From NCBI RefSeq assembly GCF_016756615.1, contig NZ_AP023262.1, positions 4,651,501 through 4,715,500 of the forward strand: a stretch of DNA of 64,000 nucleotides. Reading direction: 5' to 3'. Below are positions 16,617 through 24,352 of the stretch, one piece after another. How positions within the stretch are numbered: the first letter of the stretch is position 1; each line of letters opens with the position of its first letter. This stretch comes from Mesorhizobium sp. L-8-3. Its GTDB lineage: Bacteria; Pseudomonadota; Alphaproteobacteria; Rhizobiales; Rhizobiaceae. Under the pieces are notes generated by a model, which was given only the letters and a program-made list of their open reading frames with translations, did not search any database and was not told the DNA's origin. A program made the position numbers and the translations under genes.

Positions 16617-17543
16617 ATGAACGAACCGGTCAACGACCGCGCGCCAGGAGCTGCGCCAACCTTGCGCTTTCCGGCCCATCCGCTTGCCGGCCTGGCCGGT
16701 ACCAGCTTCAAGCACGAACATCTTCCGGCGATCGTCGCCGCGGGGAAACAGGAAGGCTTCTTCGAGGTTCACGCCGAGAACTACATGGGGGCCGGCGGGC
16801 CGCCGCACGATGCCCTGACGCAGATACGTCGCGACCATCCCGTCTCGCTCCACGGCGTCTGCATGTCGATCGGAGGACCGCAGCCGATAGACCAGGCCCA
16901 CCTCGCACGGTTCAAGGCGCTCGTCGACCGCTACGAGCCGGCGCTTGTTTCGGAGCACCTTGCATGGTCGACTCACGGCACGACATTCTTCAACGATCTG
17001 CTGCCGCTGCCCTACACGGAGGCCACACTCGCCCGCGTCGCCAATCACATCGACGAAGTGCAGGAGGCGATCGGTCGCCCGATCCTGCTGGAGAATCCGT
17101 CGACCTATGTCGTCTTCCCCGAGTCGACGATGACCGAGACAGGCTTTATCCGTGAGGTGGTGCGCAGAACGGGCTGCGGCCTTCTCCTCGACGTCAACAA
17201 TGTCTTCGTTTCGGCGACCAATCATGGCTACTCGGCGCTGGCTTATCTCGCCGGTTTCCCGCTCGGCCACGTCGGCGAGATACACCTGGCAGGACATGCC
17301 CGGCAGGCAGACGACGAGGGCGACCTTCTGCTGATAGACAGCCATGACGCTCCGGTCGCCGATGCGGTCTGGAAGCTCTATGAAATTGTGGTTGATCGAT
17401 GCGGGCCCAGGCCGACGCTCATCGAATGGGACAGCAAAATCCCGGAATGGCCGGTACTGAGGGCCGAAGCGGCGGCCGCGCAGACAATCCTCGACCGCCA
17501 CGCGCATGGTTTTGCGCAGGAGAAGATCCGTGCTTCCCGCTGA
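16617..17543 (+). CDS. bufB: bufferin maturase, MNIO (DUF692) family
   Basis: A 308-residue multinuclear non-heme iron oxidase of the DUF692/BufB family, a TIM barrel. Recognisable iron-ligand strands are EVHAENYMG, SLHGVCMSI, SEHLAWS, LENPSTY, LDVNNVFVS, EIHLAGH and the terminal LIEWDSKIPEW. It is expected to oxidise cysteines of the BufA core to thiooxazoles in the cytoplasm before export. The start at 16617 follows GGAGGAGG. Its end overlaps the next gene by 14 bases. Confidence 0.88.
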   Translation: MNEPVNDRAPGAAPTLRFPAHPLAGLAGTSFKHEHLPAIVAAGKQEGFFEVHAENYMGAGGPPHDALTQIRRDHPVSLHGVCMSIGGPQPIDQAHLARFKALVDRYEPALVSEHLAWSTHGTTFFNDLLPLPYTEATLARVANHIDEVQEAIGRPILLENPSTYVVFPESTMTETGFIREVVRRTGCGLLLDVNNVFVSATNHGYSALAYLAGFPLGHVGEIHLAGHARQADDEGDLLLIDSHDAPVADAVWKLYEIVVDRCGPRPTLIEWDSKIPEWPVLRAEAAAAQTILDRHAHGFAQEKIRASR

Positions 17544-18330
17544 GCGCCGCAACCAGGATCCCGCGCACTGGCCTTCATATGCGGATACCTTTGCCCCGGC
17601 ACTGCTCGACCCCGGCCGCGCGACACCGGCAGCGGTCGCCGGGCCGAACGGCAAGGCAGCGATCAAGCGTTACAACGTCTATCGCAACAATGTTACCGTC
17701 AGCCTCATCGACGCGCTGGCGGCTACGTTCCCGGCGACGCAGCGCATTACCGGGGAAGATTTCTTTCGTGCCATGGCGCGGTTCCACGTTCGCGCCACTC
17801 CGCCGGTCTCGCCGCTCCTGTTCGAATACGGCCATGATTTTCCCGATTTCATAGAACGTTACGAACACGCGCAATCGCTGCCGTGGTTGGCCGATGTCGC
17901 TCGTATCGAACGGGCATGGCTCGATGCCTATCATGCCGCCGATGCCGAGCCACTGGCGCCCCAGGCGCTCGCTTCCGTTCCTTCGGAGCGGTTGGCCGAT
18001 GCTGTTCTAACGCCGCATCCCGCGGCGCGGGTCACGCGTTCGCGCTTTCCGGCGGTTACGATTTTCGTGGCAAACCGGAGCAGCGATCCCGTCGGCCGCA
18101 TAGAAGCCTCCGAACCGGAGGATGCGCTCGTGACCAGACCACGCCTTGAGGTCGCCGTCAGGCGACTGCCGCCGGGCGGCGCAGTCTTTCTCACGCACCT
18201 TATTGCGGGCGAGCGGCTCGGCGCGGCCGCTGCCGCAGCCCTTGGCGACAGCCCGGACTTCGACCTTTCCGCCAATATCGCCGGAATGCTGAAGGCGGGC
18301 GCGTTCAGCGCAGTCGGGCAGGGAGGCTGA
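17530..18330 (+). CDS. bufC: bufferin maturation partner, DUF2063 family (BufC)
   Basis: A 266-residue protein with the DUF2063 N-terminal domain: IKRYNVYRNNVTVSLIDAL, ATFPATQRITGEDFF and SPLLFEYGHDF. In bufferin loci this protein recruits the precursor leader to the MNIO enzyme. The GTG start at 17530 lies inside the end of bufB and has AGGAG just upstream, so translation is coupled. The C-terminal part (about 180-260) is less conserved. Confidence 0.85.
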   Translation: MLPAERRNQDPAHWPSYADTFAPALLDPGRATPAAVAGPNGKAAIKRYNVYRNNVTVSLIDALAATFPATQRITGEDFFRAMARFHVRATPPVSPLLFEYGHDFPDFIERYEHAQSLPWLADVARIERAWLDAYHAADAEPLAPQALASVPSERLADAVLTPHPAARVTRSRFPAVTIFVANRSSDPVGRIEASEPEDALVTRPRLEVAVRRLPPGGAVFLTHLIAGERLGAAAAAALGDSPDFDLSANIAGMLKAGAFSAVGQGG

Positions 18331-18335
18331 CATCG

Positions 18336-18830
18336 ATGGCACCTCGGCCGCAATTCGCCGTCGGCACGTGGAGACGACGGATCATCAATCTCGTCGAGAG
18401 GGCAAACGCCATCATTCGCGCTGTTGCCCAGCCTTCGGTCACGCAGATTTTCCTGCGTGTCGGTCTCGCGATCCCGTTCTGGCGGTCAGGCGTCAACAAG
18501 TGGGACGGGTTCCTGCAATTGAACGACACCGCAGTGTTCCTGTTCAGCTCCGAGTTCAAGCTGCACCTGCCGGGCGGTCCCTATGCCTTTCCCGCACCTG
18601 CGGCCATGGCATTCGCTTCCGGTTCGGCCGAGATTTTGTTGCCAATTCTCCTGGTCCTTGGCCTTGCGACGCGCCTTGCCGCGTTCGGGCTTCTGATCAT
18701 GACCATAGTCATACAGTTCACGGTGCCGGACGGCTGGCCAATCCATGTCACGTGGGCGGCAATGGCACTTGGATTAATGGCGTGGGGACCGGGTCGGGTT
18801 TCGCTCGACCATTGGCTGGTTCCGAGGTGA
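18336..18830 (+). CDS. DoxX-family membrane protein of the bufferin operon (BufD-like)
   Basis: A 164-residue DoxX/DoxD-like protein with four membrane helices, starting with FLRVGLAIPFWRSGVNKW and including SAEILLPILLVLGLATRLAA. DoxX proteins commonly follow bufABC and are thought to serve redox or export steps; the role is not established. It begins five bases after bufC. Its stop overlaps the start of the sigma factor gene (TGATG). Confidence 0.8.
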   Translation: MAPRPQFAVGTWRRRIINLVERANAIIRAVAQPSVTQIFLRVGLAIPFWRSGVNKWDGFLQLNDTAVFLFSSEFKLHLPGGPYAFPAPAAMAFASGSAEILLPILLVLGLATRLAAFGLLIMTIVIQFTVPDGWPIHVTWAAMALGLMAWGPGRVSLDHWLVPR

Positions 18831-19522
18831 TGACGGCGTCCTTGGTGCGATCTCGCCTCGCAGGTTGGATCAAGCCGAAGCAGCATGTTGCTTCCCCATC
18901 GGGTGCGGATATTCGCCCGTCGCTGGCCTTCGGACACATGTCATACCATACAGGTCGTACCTGCTGTTGCGGAGAGCCGATTACCCGGCGAGCGCAGAGC
19001 TTCGATGACCGCCTCCGGCCGATCGCAAGCCGTCTCTACGGCTATGCGCGTGCGCTTGCGGCCGATGCCGAGGCGGCCGCCGATCTCTACCAGGACACCC
19101 TCCTGCGGGCCATCGCGAGTCCCGCCATTCCGGACGGCGAGCGTCCCTTCCGTGCCTGGCTCTTCACCATCATGCGCAACCGCTGGATCGACCGCCTGCG
19201 CATGCAGAGCCGCCAGCCGGAAGTTGACCCGCTCGAAGATCATTGTGCCGTCGAAACCTTCATGCCGGCATCGCTCGAGACCGTCATCGTGAACCAGCTT
19301 GCCGTGCGGCAGGCTTTCGCCATGCTCGGTCCGCACCACCGCGACGTCCTGACCCTCGTCGACGTCGGCGGCTTCAGCTATGACGAGGCCGCCGAGATGC
19401 TGGGCGTGCCGCGCGGCACGATCATGAGCCGGGTGAGCCGGGCGCGCCAGGTCTTGTGCCGGATCCTGTCGGAAGAGAACGTGACCATGCACCCGTCGGC
19501 CGGGAGAAGTGCTGAACGATGA
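18830..19522 (+). CDS. ECF-family RNA polymerase sigma factor
   Basis: ECF sigma factor, 230 residues from the ATG overlapping the doxX stop, or 194 from an in-frame ATG at 18938. Region 2 is RLYGYARALAADAEAAADLYQDTLLRA with RPFRAWLFTIMRNRWID; region 4 is LGPHHRDVLTLVDVGGFSYDEAAEML with PRGTIMSRVSRARQ. The N-terminal extension carries three adjacent cysteines (TCCCG), which is unusual and could be a redox or metal site if translated. It is followed by its probable anti-sigma with an ATGA overlap. Whether it reads the local GTAACA-N16-CGAA promoters is untested. Confidence 0.85.
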   Translation: MTASLVRSRLAGWIKPKQHVASPSGADIRPSLAFGHMSYHTGRTCCCGEPITRRAQSFDDRLRPIASRLYGYARALAADAEAAADLYQDTLLRAIASPAIPDGERPFRAWLFTIMRNRWIDRLRMQSRQPEVDPLEDHCAVETFMPASLETVIVNQLAVRQAFAMLGPHHRDVLTLVDVGGFSYDEAAEMLGVPRGTIMSRVSRARQVLCRILSEENVTMHPSAGRSAER

Positions 19523-20301
19523 GCGAGAGCGTTACCTTCGACAAGCTGAGCGCTTATGTCGACGGCGAACTCGACGCAGCCGAGGCGGCACGCCTCGCTA
19601 TGCTGGCGGCGCGCGATCCGTCGGTCGCGCAGGCAATCGCTCGGCTGCAGTCGCTGCGGGCGGCCATTGCCGACAGCGTGCCGCCCCCCGTTCAGTTGCT
19701 CGTGCCCGACATGCCGTCGCCGTTTCCGCCTCGGAGGCTACCCGACCTCAAGCGTGTTGCGGCCGCCGCCGGCCTTGCGCTCGCCTTGCTCGCGGGCGGC
19801 TACTGGTTCATCGATCGGACGAGGACTCCCCGAACGATGACCGACCTTGCTGCGGCGGTCGCCCTGCACGACCGGTGGCTGGAAACGGCGCTGCCGCCCC
19901 TGCGGCCGAAGCCGACCTCCGCGGCGCCGGCCGACCGGCTGCTCTCGGCTACCGGCCTTCGGCTGGTGCTGAAGGAGCGGGTGGAGCTCGAAGAAGGAAT
20001 GCTCGCCCTGCATAGCCGTTTCGTGGGCGAGCGCGGCTGCCGGATGAGCTTGTTCGAGTTCGGCGCCGGGTTGCGAGACGACGCTACCAATGCGCTCGAC
20101 ATCCATCAGAAAGGCGCCCTCCATGTCGCGCGCTGGCAGTCGGGCCGAACGATGTTCATCGTGGTCGCGCGCGACATGGATCCCGTGCGTTTTGCCACGA
20201 TCGCGGGTAGTCTGCGCACCTTGGGTCCGGCGCTGTCCGAGCCCGCGATGGACGACCTCATCGCATCACTGAGCACGGCCCGGCAGCCCTGCCGCGCCTG
20301 A
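19519..20301 (+). CDS. membrane anti-sigma factor
   Basis: A 260-residue protein overlapping the ECF gene by ATGA. The N-terminal region, DKLSAYVDGELDAAEAARL, is the anti-sigma helical domain (ASD-like, without the HxxxCxxC zinc ligands). One TM helix (about 80-100) and a periplasmic domain of about 160 residues follow, with two cysteines (RGCRM and the C-terminal QPCRA). It should hold the sigma factor at the membrane until an envelope signal arrives. The family is the RsiW-like anti-sigma type seen beside sulfite dehydrogenase genes. Confidence 0.78.
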   Translation: MSESVTFDKLSAYVDGELDAAEAARLAMLAARDPSVAQAIARLQSLRAAIADSVPPPVQLLVPDMPSPFPPRRLPDLKRVAAAAGLALALLAGGYWFIDRTRTPRTMTDLAAAVALHDRWLETALPPLRPKPTSAAPADRLLSATGLRLVLKERVELEEGMLALHSRFVGERGCRMSLFEFGAGLRDDATNALDIHQKGALHVARWQSGRTMFIVVARDMDPVRFATIAGSLRTLGPALSEPAMDDLIASLSTARQPCRA

Positions 20302-20351
20302 CATTTTTCGCCAGGGCACGGAATATCGCCGCCGTCGTCGCCGTCTCCTCT

Positions 20352-20375
20352 GTCATCCGGCACTTGCCGGACGAC
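20352..20375 (+). terminator. hairpin between anti-sigma and sulfite dehydrogenase genes
   Basis: TCCGGC-ACTT-GCCGGA is a perfect six-pair hairpin, extended by GTC/GAC below one unpaired position. No T-run follows, so it is more likely an attenuator or RNA-stability element than a strong terminator. Confidence 0.4.
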
Positions 20376-20414
20376 GCCGTCAGCACATGCAGCGGCGGCC
20401 AATGGGAGGAATGC

Positions 20415-21593
20415 ATGACCGAGAAAATCGATCTCAGGCGCCGCTATCTGCTTGCGGGTACGGCTGCTGCAACCGGCCTTGCCGTGTCCGGAGTGACTGT
20501 TTCGGCGCAGGACAAGCCCTTGCCGGACTATGTCAGCTTCAAGAAGCCAGACGCGCTCATCGTGCACAGCAACAACACGATCGAGACGCGCCGCGATGCC
20601 TTCGGTACCAGCCTGATCACGCCGGAGGACAAGCTCTACATCCGCAACAATGTCAGCCCGCCCGATGCTTCGATCGTCGCGGACCGCGATGCCTGGGAAG
20701 TATCCATCGAAGGGGTGGCGGAACCGCGCGCGCTCACCGTCGGCCAGCTCAAGTCGATGGGCCTCGACACCGTGGCCATGGTCCTGCAGTGCTCGGGCAA
20801 CGGCCGAGCCTTCTTCGACCATAACCCGAGCGGCACGCAATGGAAGGTCGGCGCGGCCGGCAACGTGATCTGGACAGGCGTGCCCCTGCGCAAGGTCGTC
20901 GATGCGCTTGGCGGGCCGGCCGAAGGCATGAAGTTCATCACCGGCACAGGCGGTGAGACCATACCGGCGGACCTCAAGGAGCGCGACGTGGTCGTCGAGC
21001 GTTCGGTGCCGATCGACGTGCTCGACACGGTCCTTCTGGCCTGGGACCTGAACGGCGAGCCCGTCTCGCTTGCCCATGGCGGGCCGCTGCGCATGATCGT
21101 GCCGGGCTATACCGGCGTGAACAATGTCAAATACCTCAAGCGCCTGGCCCTGACCGCGCAGGAGAGCGACGCACGCATCCAGCAAAGCCGCTACCGGCTC
21201 CTCCCGGTAGGCGAGAAGGCAGGTCCTCAGCATCCCTCGGTCTGGGCGATGCCGGTCAAATCCTTCGTCACCGCCCCGCTCGACGTTGCGCGCGCCGGCG
21301 CGGTCCAGGTCACGGGCTTCGCGTTCGGCGGCATCAATCCCGTCCAGTCCGTCGAGGTTTCCACCGACGGCGGCAAGAACTGGCAGAAGGCCGAGTTCAT
21401 AGGTCCCGATCTCGGCCGCTATGCCTGGCGCAGCTTTGCTCTCTCCACCGACCTCCAGCCTGGCACGCATCTCATCGTCAGCCGCGCGACCGACAGCGAA
21501 GGCAATGTCCAGCCCAAGGAGCCCGAGCCCAACAATTCCGGCTACAACCACAATGGCTGGCGCGACCACGGCGTGGAAGTCGCCGTCAGCTGA
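20415..21593 (+). CDS. sulfite dehydrogenase-like molybdopterin enzyme, periplasmic
   Basis: A 392-residue sulfite oxidase family protein. A Tat signal (DLRRRYLLAG) is followed by the molybdopterin domain with the Mo-ligand cysteine C126 in LQCSGNGR and RMIVPGYTGVNNVKYL, then the C-terminal dimerisation domain (VEVSTDGGKNWQKAEF). It should oxidise sulfite to sulfate in the periplasm, passing electrons to the cytochrome encoded next, as in SorAB/SorTU. Start at ATG 20415 after GGAGGAATGC. It is the same strand as the buf and ECF genes, suggesting joint stress control. Confidence 0.87.
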   Translation: MTEKIDLRRRYLLAGTAAATGLAVSGVTVSAQDKPLPDYVSFKKPDALIVHSNNTIETRRDAFGTSLITPEDKLYIRNNVSPPDASIVADRDAWEVSIEGVAEPRALTVGQLKSMGLDTVAMVLQCSGNGRAFFDHNPSGTQWKVGAAGNVIWTGVPLRKVVDALGGPAEGMKFITGTGGETIPADLKERDVVVERSVPIDVLDTVLLAWDLNGEPVSLAHGGPLRMIVPGYTGVNNVKYLKRLALTAQESDARIQQSRYRLLPVGEKAGPQHPSVWAMPVKSFVTAPLDVARAGAVQVTGFAFGGINPVQSVEVSTDGGKNWQKAEFIGPDLGRYAWRSFALSTDLQPGTHLIVSRATDSEGNVQPKEPEPNNSGYNHNGWRDHGVEVAVS

Positions 21594-21600
21594 CCATCCT

Positions 21601-21625
21601 GCCCGTCGGCGGCCCGCGGACGGGC
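21601..21625 (+). other. hairpin between the dehydrogenase and cytochrome genes
   Basis: GCCCGTC (21601-21607) and GACGGGC (21619-21625) form a perfect seven-pair stem with an 11-base GC-rich loop. It ends 24 bases before the cytochrome start and could tune the ratio of the two subunits. Confidence 0.4.
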
Positions 21626-21649
21626 CTCTTCCTCACCGGAGATCCCTTT

Positions 21650-21982
21650 ATGCGCCTTGCCGCCGCTGTCCTGCTTGCCGCCAGTCCCATGCTCCTGGTT
21701 TCCGCCGGGGCGGCGGCCGCCGACGAGACGCGCCTCGCGCTCGGGCGCCAGGTATTTCTGGAGACCGCCCAACCTGCCTGCGCGCTCTGCCACGAGCTTG
21801 CCGACGCCGGCTCGGACAGGCAGATCGGGCCACCTCTCGACCAGCTTCGCCCGGACCAGGAGCGCGTGCGCAAAGCCGTCGTCGAGGGTGTCGGCGCGAT
21901 GCCGGCTTATGAGGATCTCTCGAAGGAAGAGATCGATGCGGTCGCACACTACGTCTCGACCGTGGCCGGCAGTCCGCGCTGA
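21650..21982 (+). CDS. periplasmic c-type cytochrome, sulfite dehydrogenase partner
   Basis: A 110-residue monoheme cytochrome c with signal peptide (cleavage after AAAA). The heme site is CALCH (C44, C47, H48) and the likely axial methionine is M84 in GAMPAYEDLS. The size and pairing match the cytochrome subunit of SorAB-type sulfite dehydrogenases. It lies 56 bp downstream of the molybdoenzyme on the same strand, separated by a hairpin. Confidence 0.87.
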   Translation: MRLAAAVLLAASPMLLVSAGAAAADETRLALGRQVFLETAQPACALCHELADAGSDRQIGPPLDQLRPDQERVRKAVVEGVGAMPAYEDLSKEEIDAVAHYVSTVAGSPR

Positions 21983-22228
21983 GATGGAACGCTGCGGACC
22001 CACCCACGATTCCTCGGATCACGCCGGGGGGCTCGCCTTGGCGGAGATCGGCCGTCGGCGGAGCTTGCGCGCCTGTTGCCGCCATGCTCTGTAAAGAAAG
22101 CCTGCGGTTGCGTCCGCAAGAAGAGTGCTTTGATTGACGTCAAGCCGCAGGCACGGTGCGGCCGATATCGTTGTACCTCGCGCCACGTGCACTGGCTGCA
22201 GCTCGAGCCCGTTGGTGGAGGGCGCTGT

Positions 22229-23003
22229 TTGAAGATTGGCAATCTCAAGGCTGACCTGGTGGCCCTCTACGAGGGCAGCACGCACGGTGCCCATATTTTC
22301 CGCTACGCGCTCCTGGCTTTCGATCTGCTGACGGTGACATTCGTGATCCACCTCGTTCCTGCCGAATGCGCTCGTCATAGAGGTACTGGGTCCGGTTTTC
22401 GGGACAGTCATCCTGGCGGACTTCCTGGCGAGGCTGTTCATAAGCCGCAACCGTTTTCGCGATCTCTTCAATCCGGTTTCAATCGCCGACCTTGCGGCGA
22501 TCTTCTCGTTCCTCGCGCCAGTCGCTGGCGAGGGCCTTGGTTTCCTGCGCATCCTGCGTACGGTCCGCCTGCTCCACACCTACCAGATTTTGGCCAGGCT
22601 GCGGCACGACTTCGTCTATTTCCGTCGCAACGAGGATGCCTTGGTCGCTCTGGCCAATCTGTGCGTCTTCTTGTTCGTCATGACCGGGGTGGTGTTCGAG
22701 ACCCAGCATCGGCAAAACGCCCAAATCGGCAACTATGCCGACGCGCTGTACTTCACCGTTACCGCCCTCACCACGACCGGCTTTGGCGACATCACGCTGG
22801 AGGGAACGACGGGTCGCATGATCTCCGTGGCGATCATGATCGTAGGCGTGACGTTGTTCCTTCGTCTGGCCCAGGTACTGTTCCGCCCTGCCAAGGTGCG
22901 GCATAGGTGCCCCGCATGCGGGCTCATTCGACATGACCCCGATGCGGTGCATTGCAAGCATTGCGGGACCGTCCTTCACATCGAAACCGAAGGTGCGAAC
23001 TGA
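22229..23003 (+). pseudogene. K+ channel-like ion transporter gene with a frameshift
   Basis: From a TTG at 22229 one frame encodes KADLVALYEGSTHGAHIFRY and LLAFDLLTVTFVI. Near 22355 the protein continues one frame over: SFLPNALVIEVLGPVFG, ILADFLARLF, FLRILRTVRLLHTYQ, then the pore with TTTGFGD as selectivity filter and a final helix. The C-terminus is a zinc ribbon (CPAC and CKHC). Joined, it is a six-helix voltage-gated-like channel of about 257 residues; as read, the first two helices are lost. From the inner ATG at 22590 only the pore and ribbon would be made. Decay or a sequencing indel are both possible. Confidence 0.72.
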
Positions 23004-23169
23004 ACCGGATGACCGGCGCCGTCGGAGCCAATAGCCAAGATTTCAGGTGGAGGGCCCAGCCGGCATCAGTGCGGGCCATCTTGATCATGCACAATGTCGA
23101 AGACGGCGAAAGAGACGACTGTTCTTAACCCGGCACCACAGTATTCGTCTGCAACTGGCTGCTGCTCAC

Positions 23170-23952
23170 GTGATATCGGAGAACCTTATCGTCATCGGCA
23201 CTGTTGCCAGCCTGCTGGCCGGACTCATGACATCGGTCGGAGCGCTTCCCGCACTTTTCGGCCGTCCGGTCGACACACGCTGGAACGACACGCTGCTGGG
23301 TTTCGCGGCCGGCGTGATGCTGGCTGCCTCGTTCTTCTCCCTCATCATTCCAGGGATAGAGCAGGCCAGCGGAGTTTTCGGCGGCAATATGCTGCCGGCC
23401 GCGGTGGCGGTCGCCGGTGTCCTGGTCGGTGCCGGTACGATGGCCGCGCTCAACGAATGGATACCGCACGAGCACTTCTTCCAAGGACGACAAGGTCCCG
23501 TTGCCACCGAACTCGCGCGTATCTGGCTGTTCGTGCTGGCGATTGCCATCCACAATGCGCCGGAAGGGCTCGCCGTGGGCGTCGGTTTCGGCGGCGGCGA
23601 CATGGCGGCCGGTACGACTCTCGCGATCGGCATAGGGCTCCAGAACGCGCCCGAGGGGTTGGCCGTGGCCATGGCGCTGTTGTCGGTCGGCAACTCGCGA
23701 ATTCGCGCGTTCGGCGTTGCGAGCCTCACCGGCCTGATAGAGCCGATGGCTGGACTGCTGGGCGCCTGGGGCGTCAGCCTTTCCCATCTGGCGTTGCCCT
23801 GGGCGCTAACCTTCGCGGCTGGCGCGATGATCTACGTCATCAGCCACGAAATCATTCCCGAGACGCACCGGCACGGCTACGAGAAGCAGGCGACGCTCGG
23901 CCTGACCATAGGACTGGCGGCCATGATGTTTCTGGATGTGGCCTTCGGATGA
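23170..23952 (+). CDS. ZIP-family metal transporter
   Basis: A 260-residue ZIP protein with eight predicted helices. The metal-site motifs are HNAPEGLAVGVGFGGG (helix 4) and QNAPEGLAVAMALL (helix 5), the GufA/ZupT pattern, where the second site has Q for H. It should import zinc or a similar divalent metal. The start is uncertain: GTG 23170 fits the family N-terminus (ISENLIVIGTVASLLAG) but no good ribosome site is seen. Confidence 0.82.
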   Translation: MISENLIVIGTVASLLAGLMTSVGALPALFGRPVDTRWNDTLLGFAAGVMLAASFFSLIIPGIEQASGVFGGNMLPAAVAVAGVLVGAGTMAALNEWIPHEHFFQGRQGPVATELARIWLFVLAIAIHNAPEGLAVGVGFGGGDMAAGTTLAIGIGLQNAPEGLAVAMALLSVGNSRIRAFGVASLTGLIEPMAGLLGAWGVSLSHLALPWALTFAAGAMIYVISHEIIPETHRHGYEKQATLGLTIGLAAMMFLDVAFG

Positions 23953-23999
23953 CTCCACCAAAGCGTCCTGGGTGCCGGTCCTCCCAAACCTGATTCGAG

Positions 24000-24093
24000 C
24001 TGCCCTGCTGAGCAAGATATCCGCCGTCGATGGGGAAGTTGGCGCCGGTCGGACGTTCGGTTCGACCACCTTCTCCGGCGTGCCGATGAAGCC
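24000..24093 (-). pseudogene. C-terminal scrap of a short-chain dehydrogenase
   Basis: The reverse strand reads TGANFPIDGGYLAQQG, the usual SDR ending, preceded in another frame by GFIGTPEKVVEP, which resembles the helix before it. The pieces are out of frame and nothing of the Rossmann core is visible, so this is at most a leftover. Confidence 0.35.
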
Positions 24094-24207
24094 TTTTTCG
24101 GTCGATGGCTTTCGGGTTTCGCAAGCTCAGTCTCGCGCTTTCTGGAGTTGTGGCCGACACGCCGTCGACCATCTCTATGCTTCCATGGCATGACCGTCCC
24201 CCATGCC

Positions 24208-24287
24208 GATTTGGGCTCCTAGCGGTACTGCACGAGTGACGTCGGTGCCGCATTGCAGTACCTTGGCGCCAAAGATAGGCCCAAATC
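24208..24287. repeat. nested inverted repeat upstream of dusA
   Basis: Outer arms GATTTGGGC (24208-24216) and GCCCAAATC (24279-24287) are perfect complements. Inside them GGTACTGCA (24224-24232) and TGCAGTACC (24254-24262) are also perfect. The whole could fold into a two-stage hairpin of 80 bases. It may be the trace of a mobile element or a leader structure of dusA. Confidence 0.5.
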
Positions 24288-24352
24288 CGGAAAGAATGGG
24301 CCGAAAACGATACTGCATCGATCCGACGCAAGTTCCTATGTTTGAAGGAAAA

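Larger units (their letters stand above)
23953..24352. other. 400 bp with an SDR remnant and a nested inverted repeat
   Basis: No intact gene. The reverse strand holds the end of a short-chain dehydrogenase in pieces, and upstream of dusA lies a nested inverted repeat; both are listed separately. Confidence 0.5.

Noticed and set aside
22590..23003. Stand-alone two-helix K+ channel starting at the inner ATG
   Set aside because: The upstream sequence in the same frame clearly continues the channel (RILRTVRLLHTYQ), so the inner ATG is not the natural start.
24000..24352. Integrated element at the dusA hot spot
   Set aside because: No integrase, direct repeats or phage genes were seen; only an inverted repeat and a gene scrap remain.
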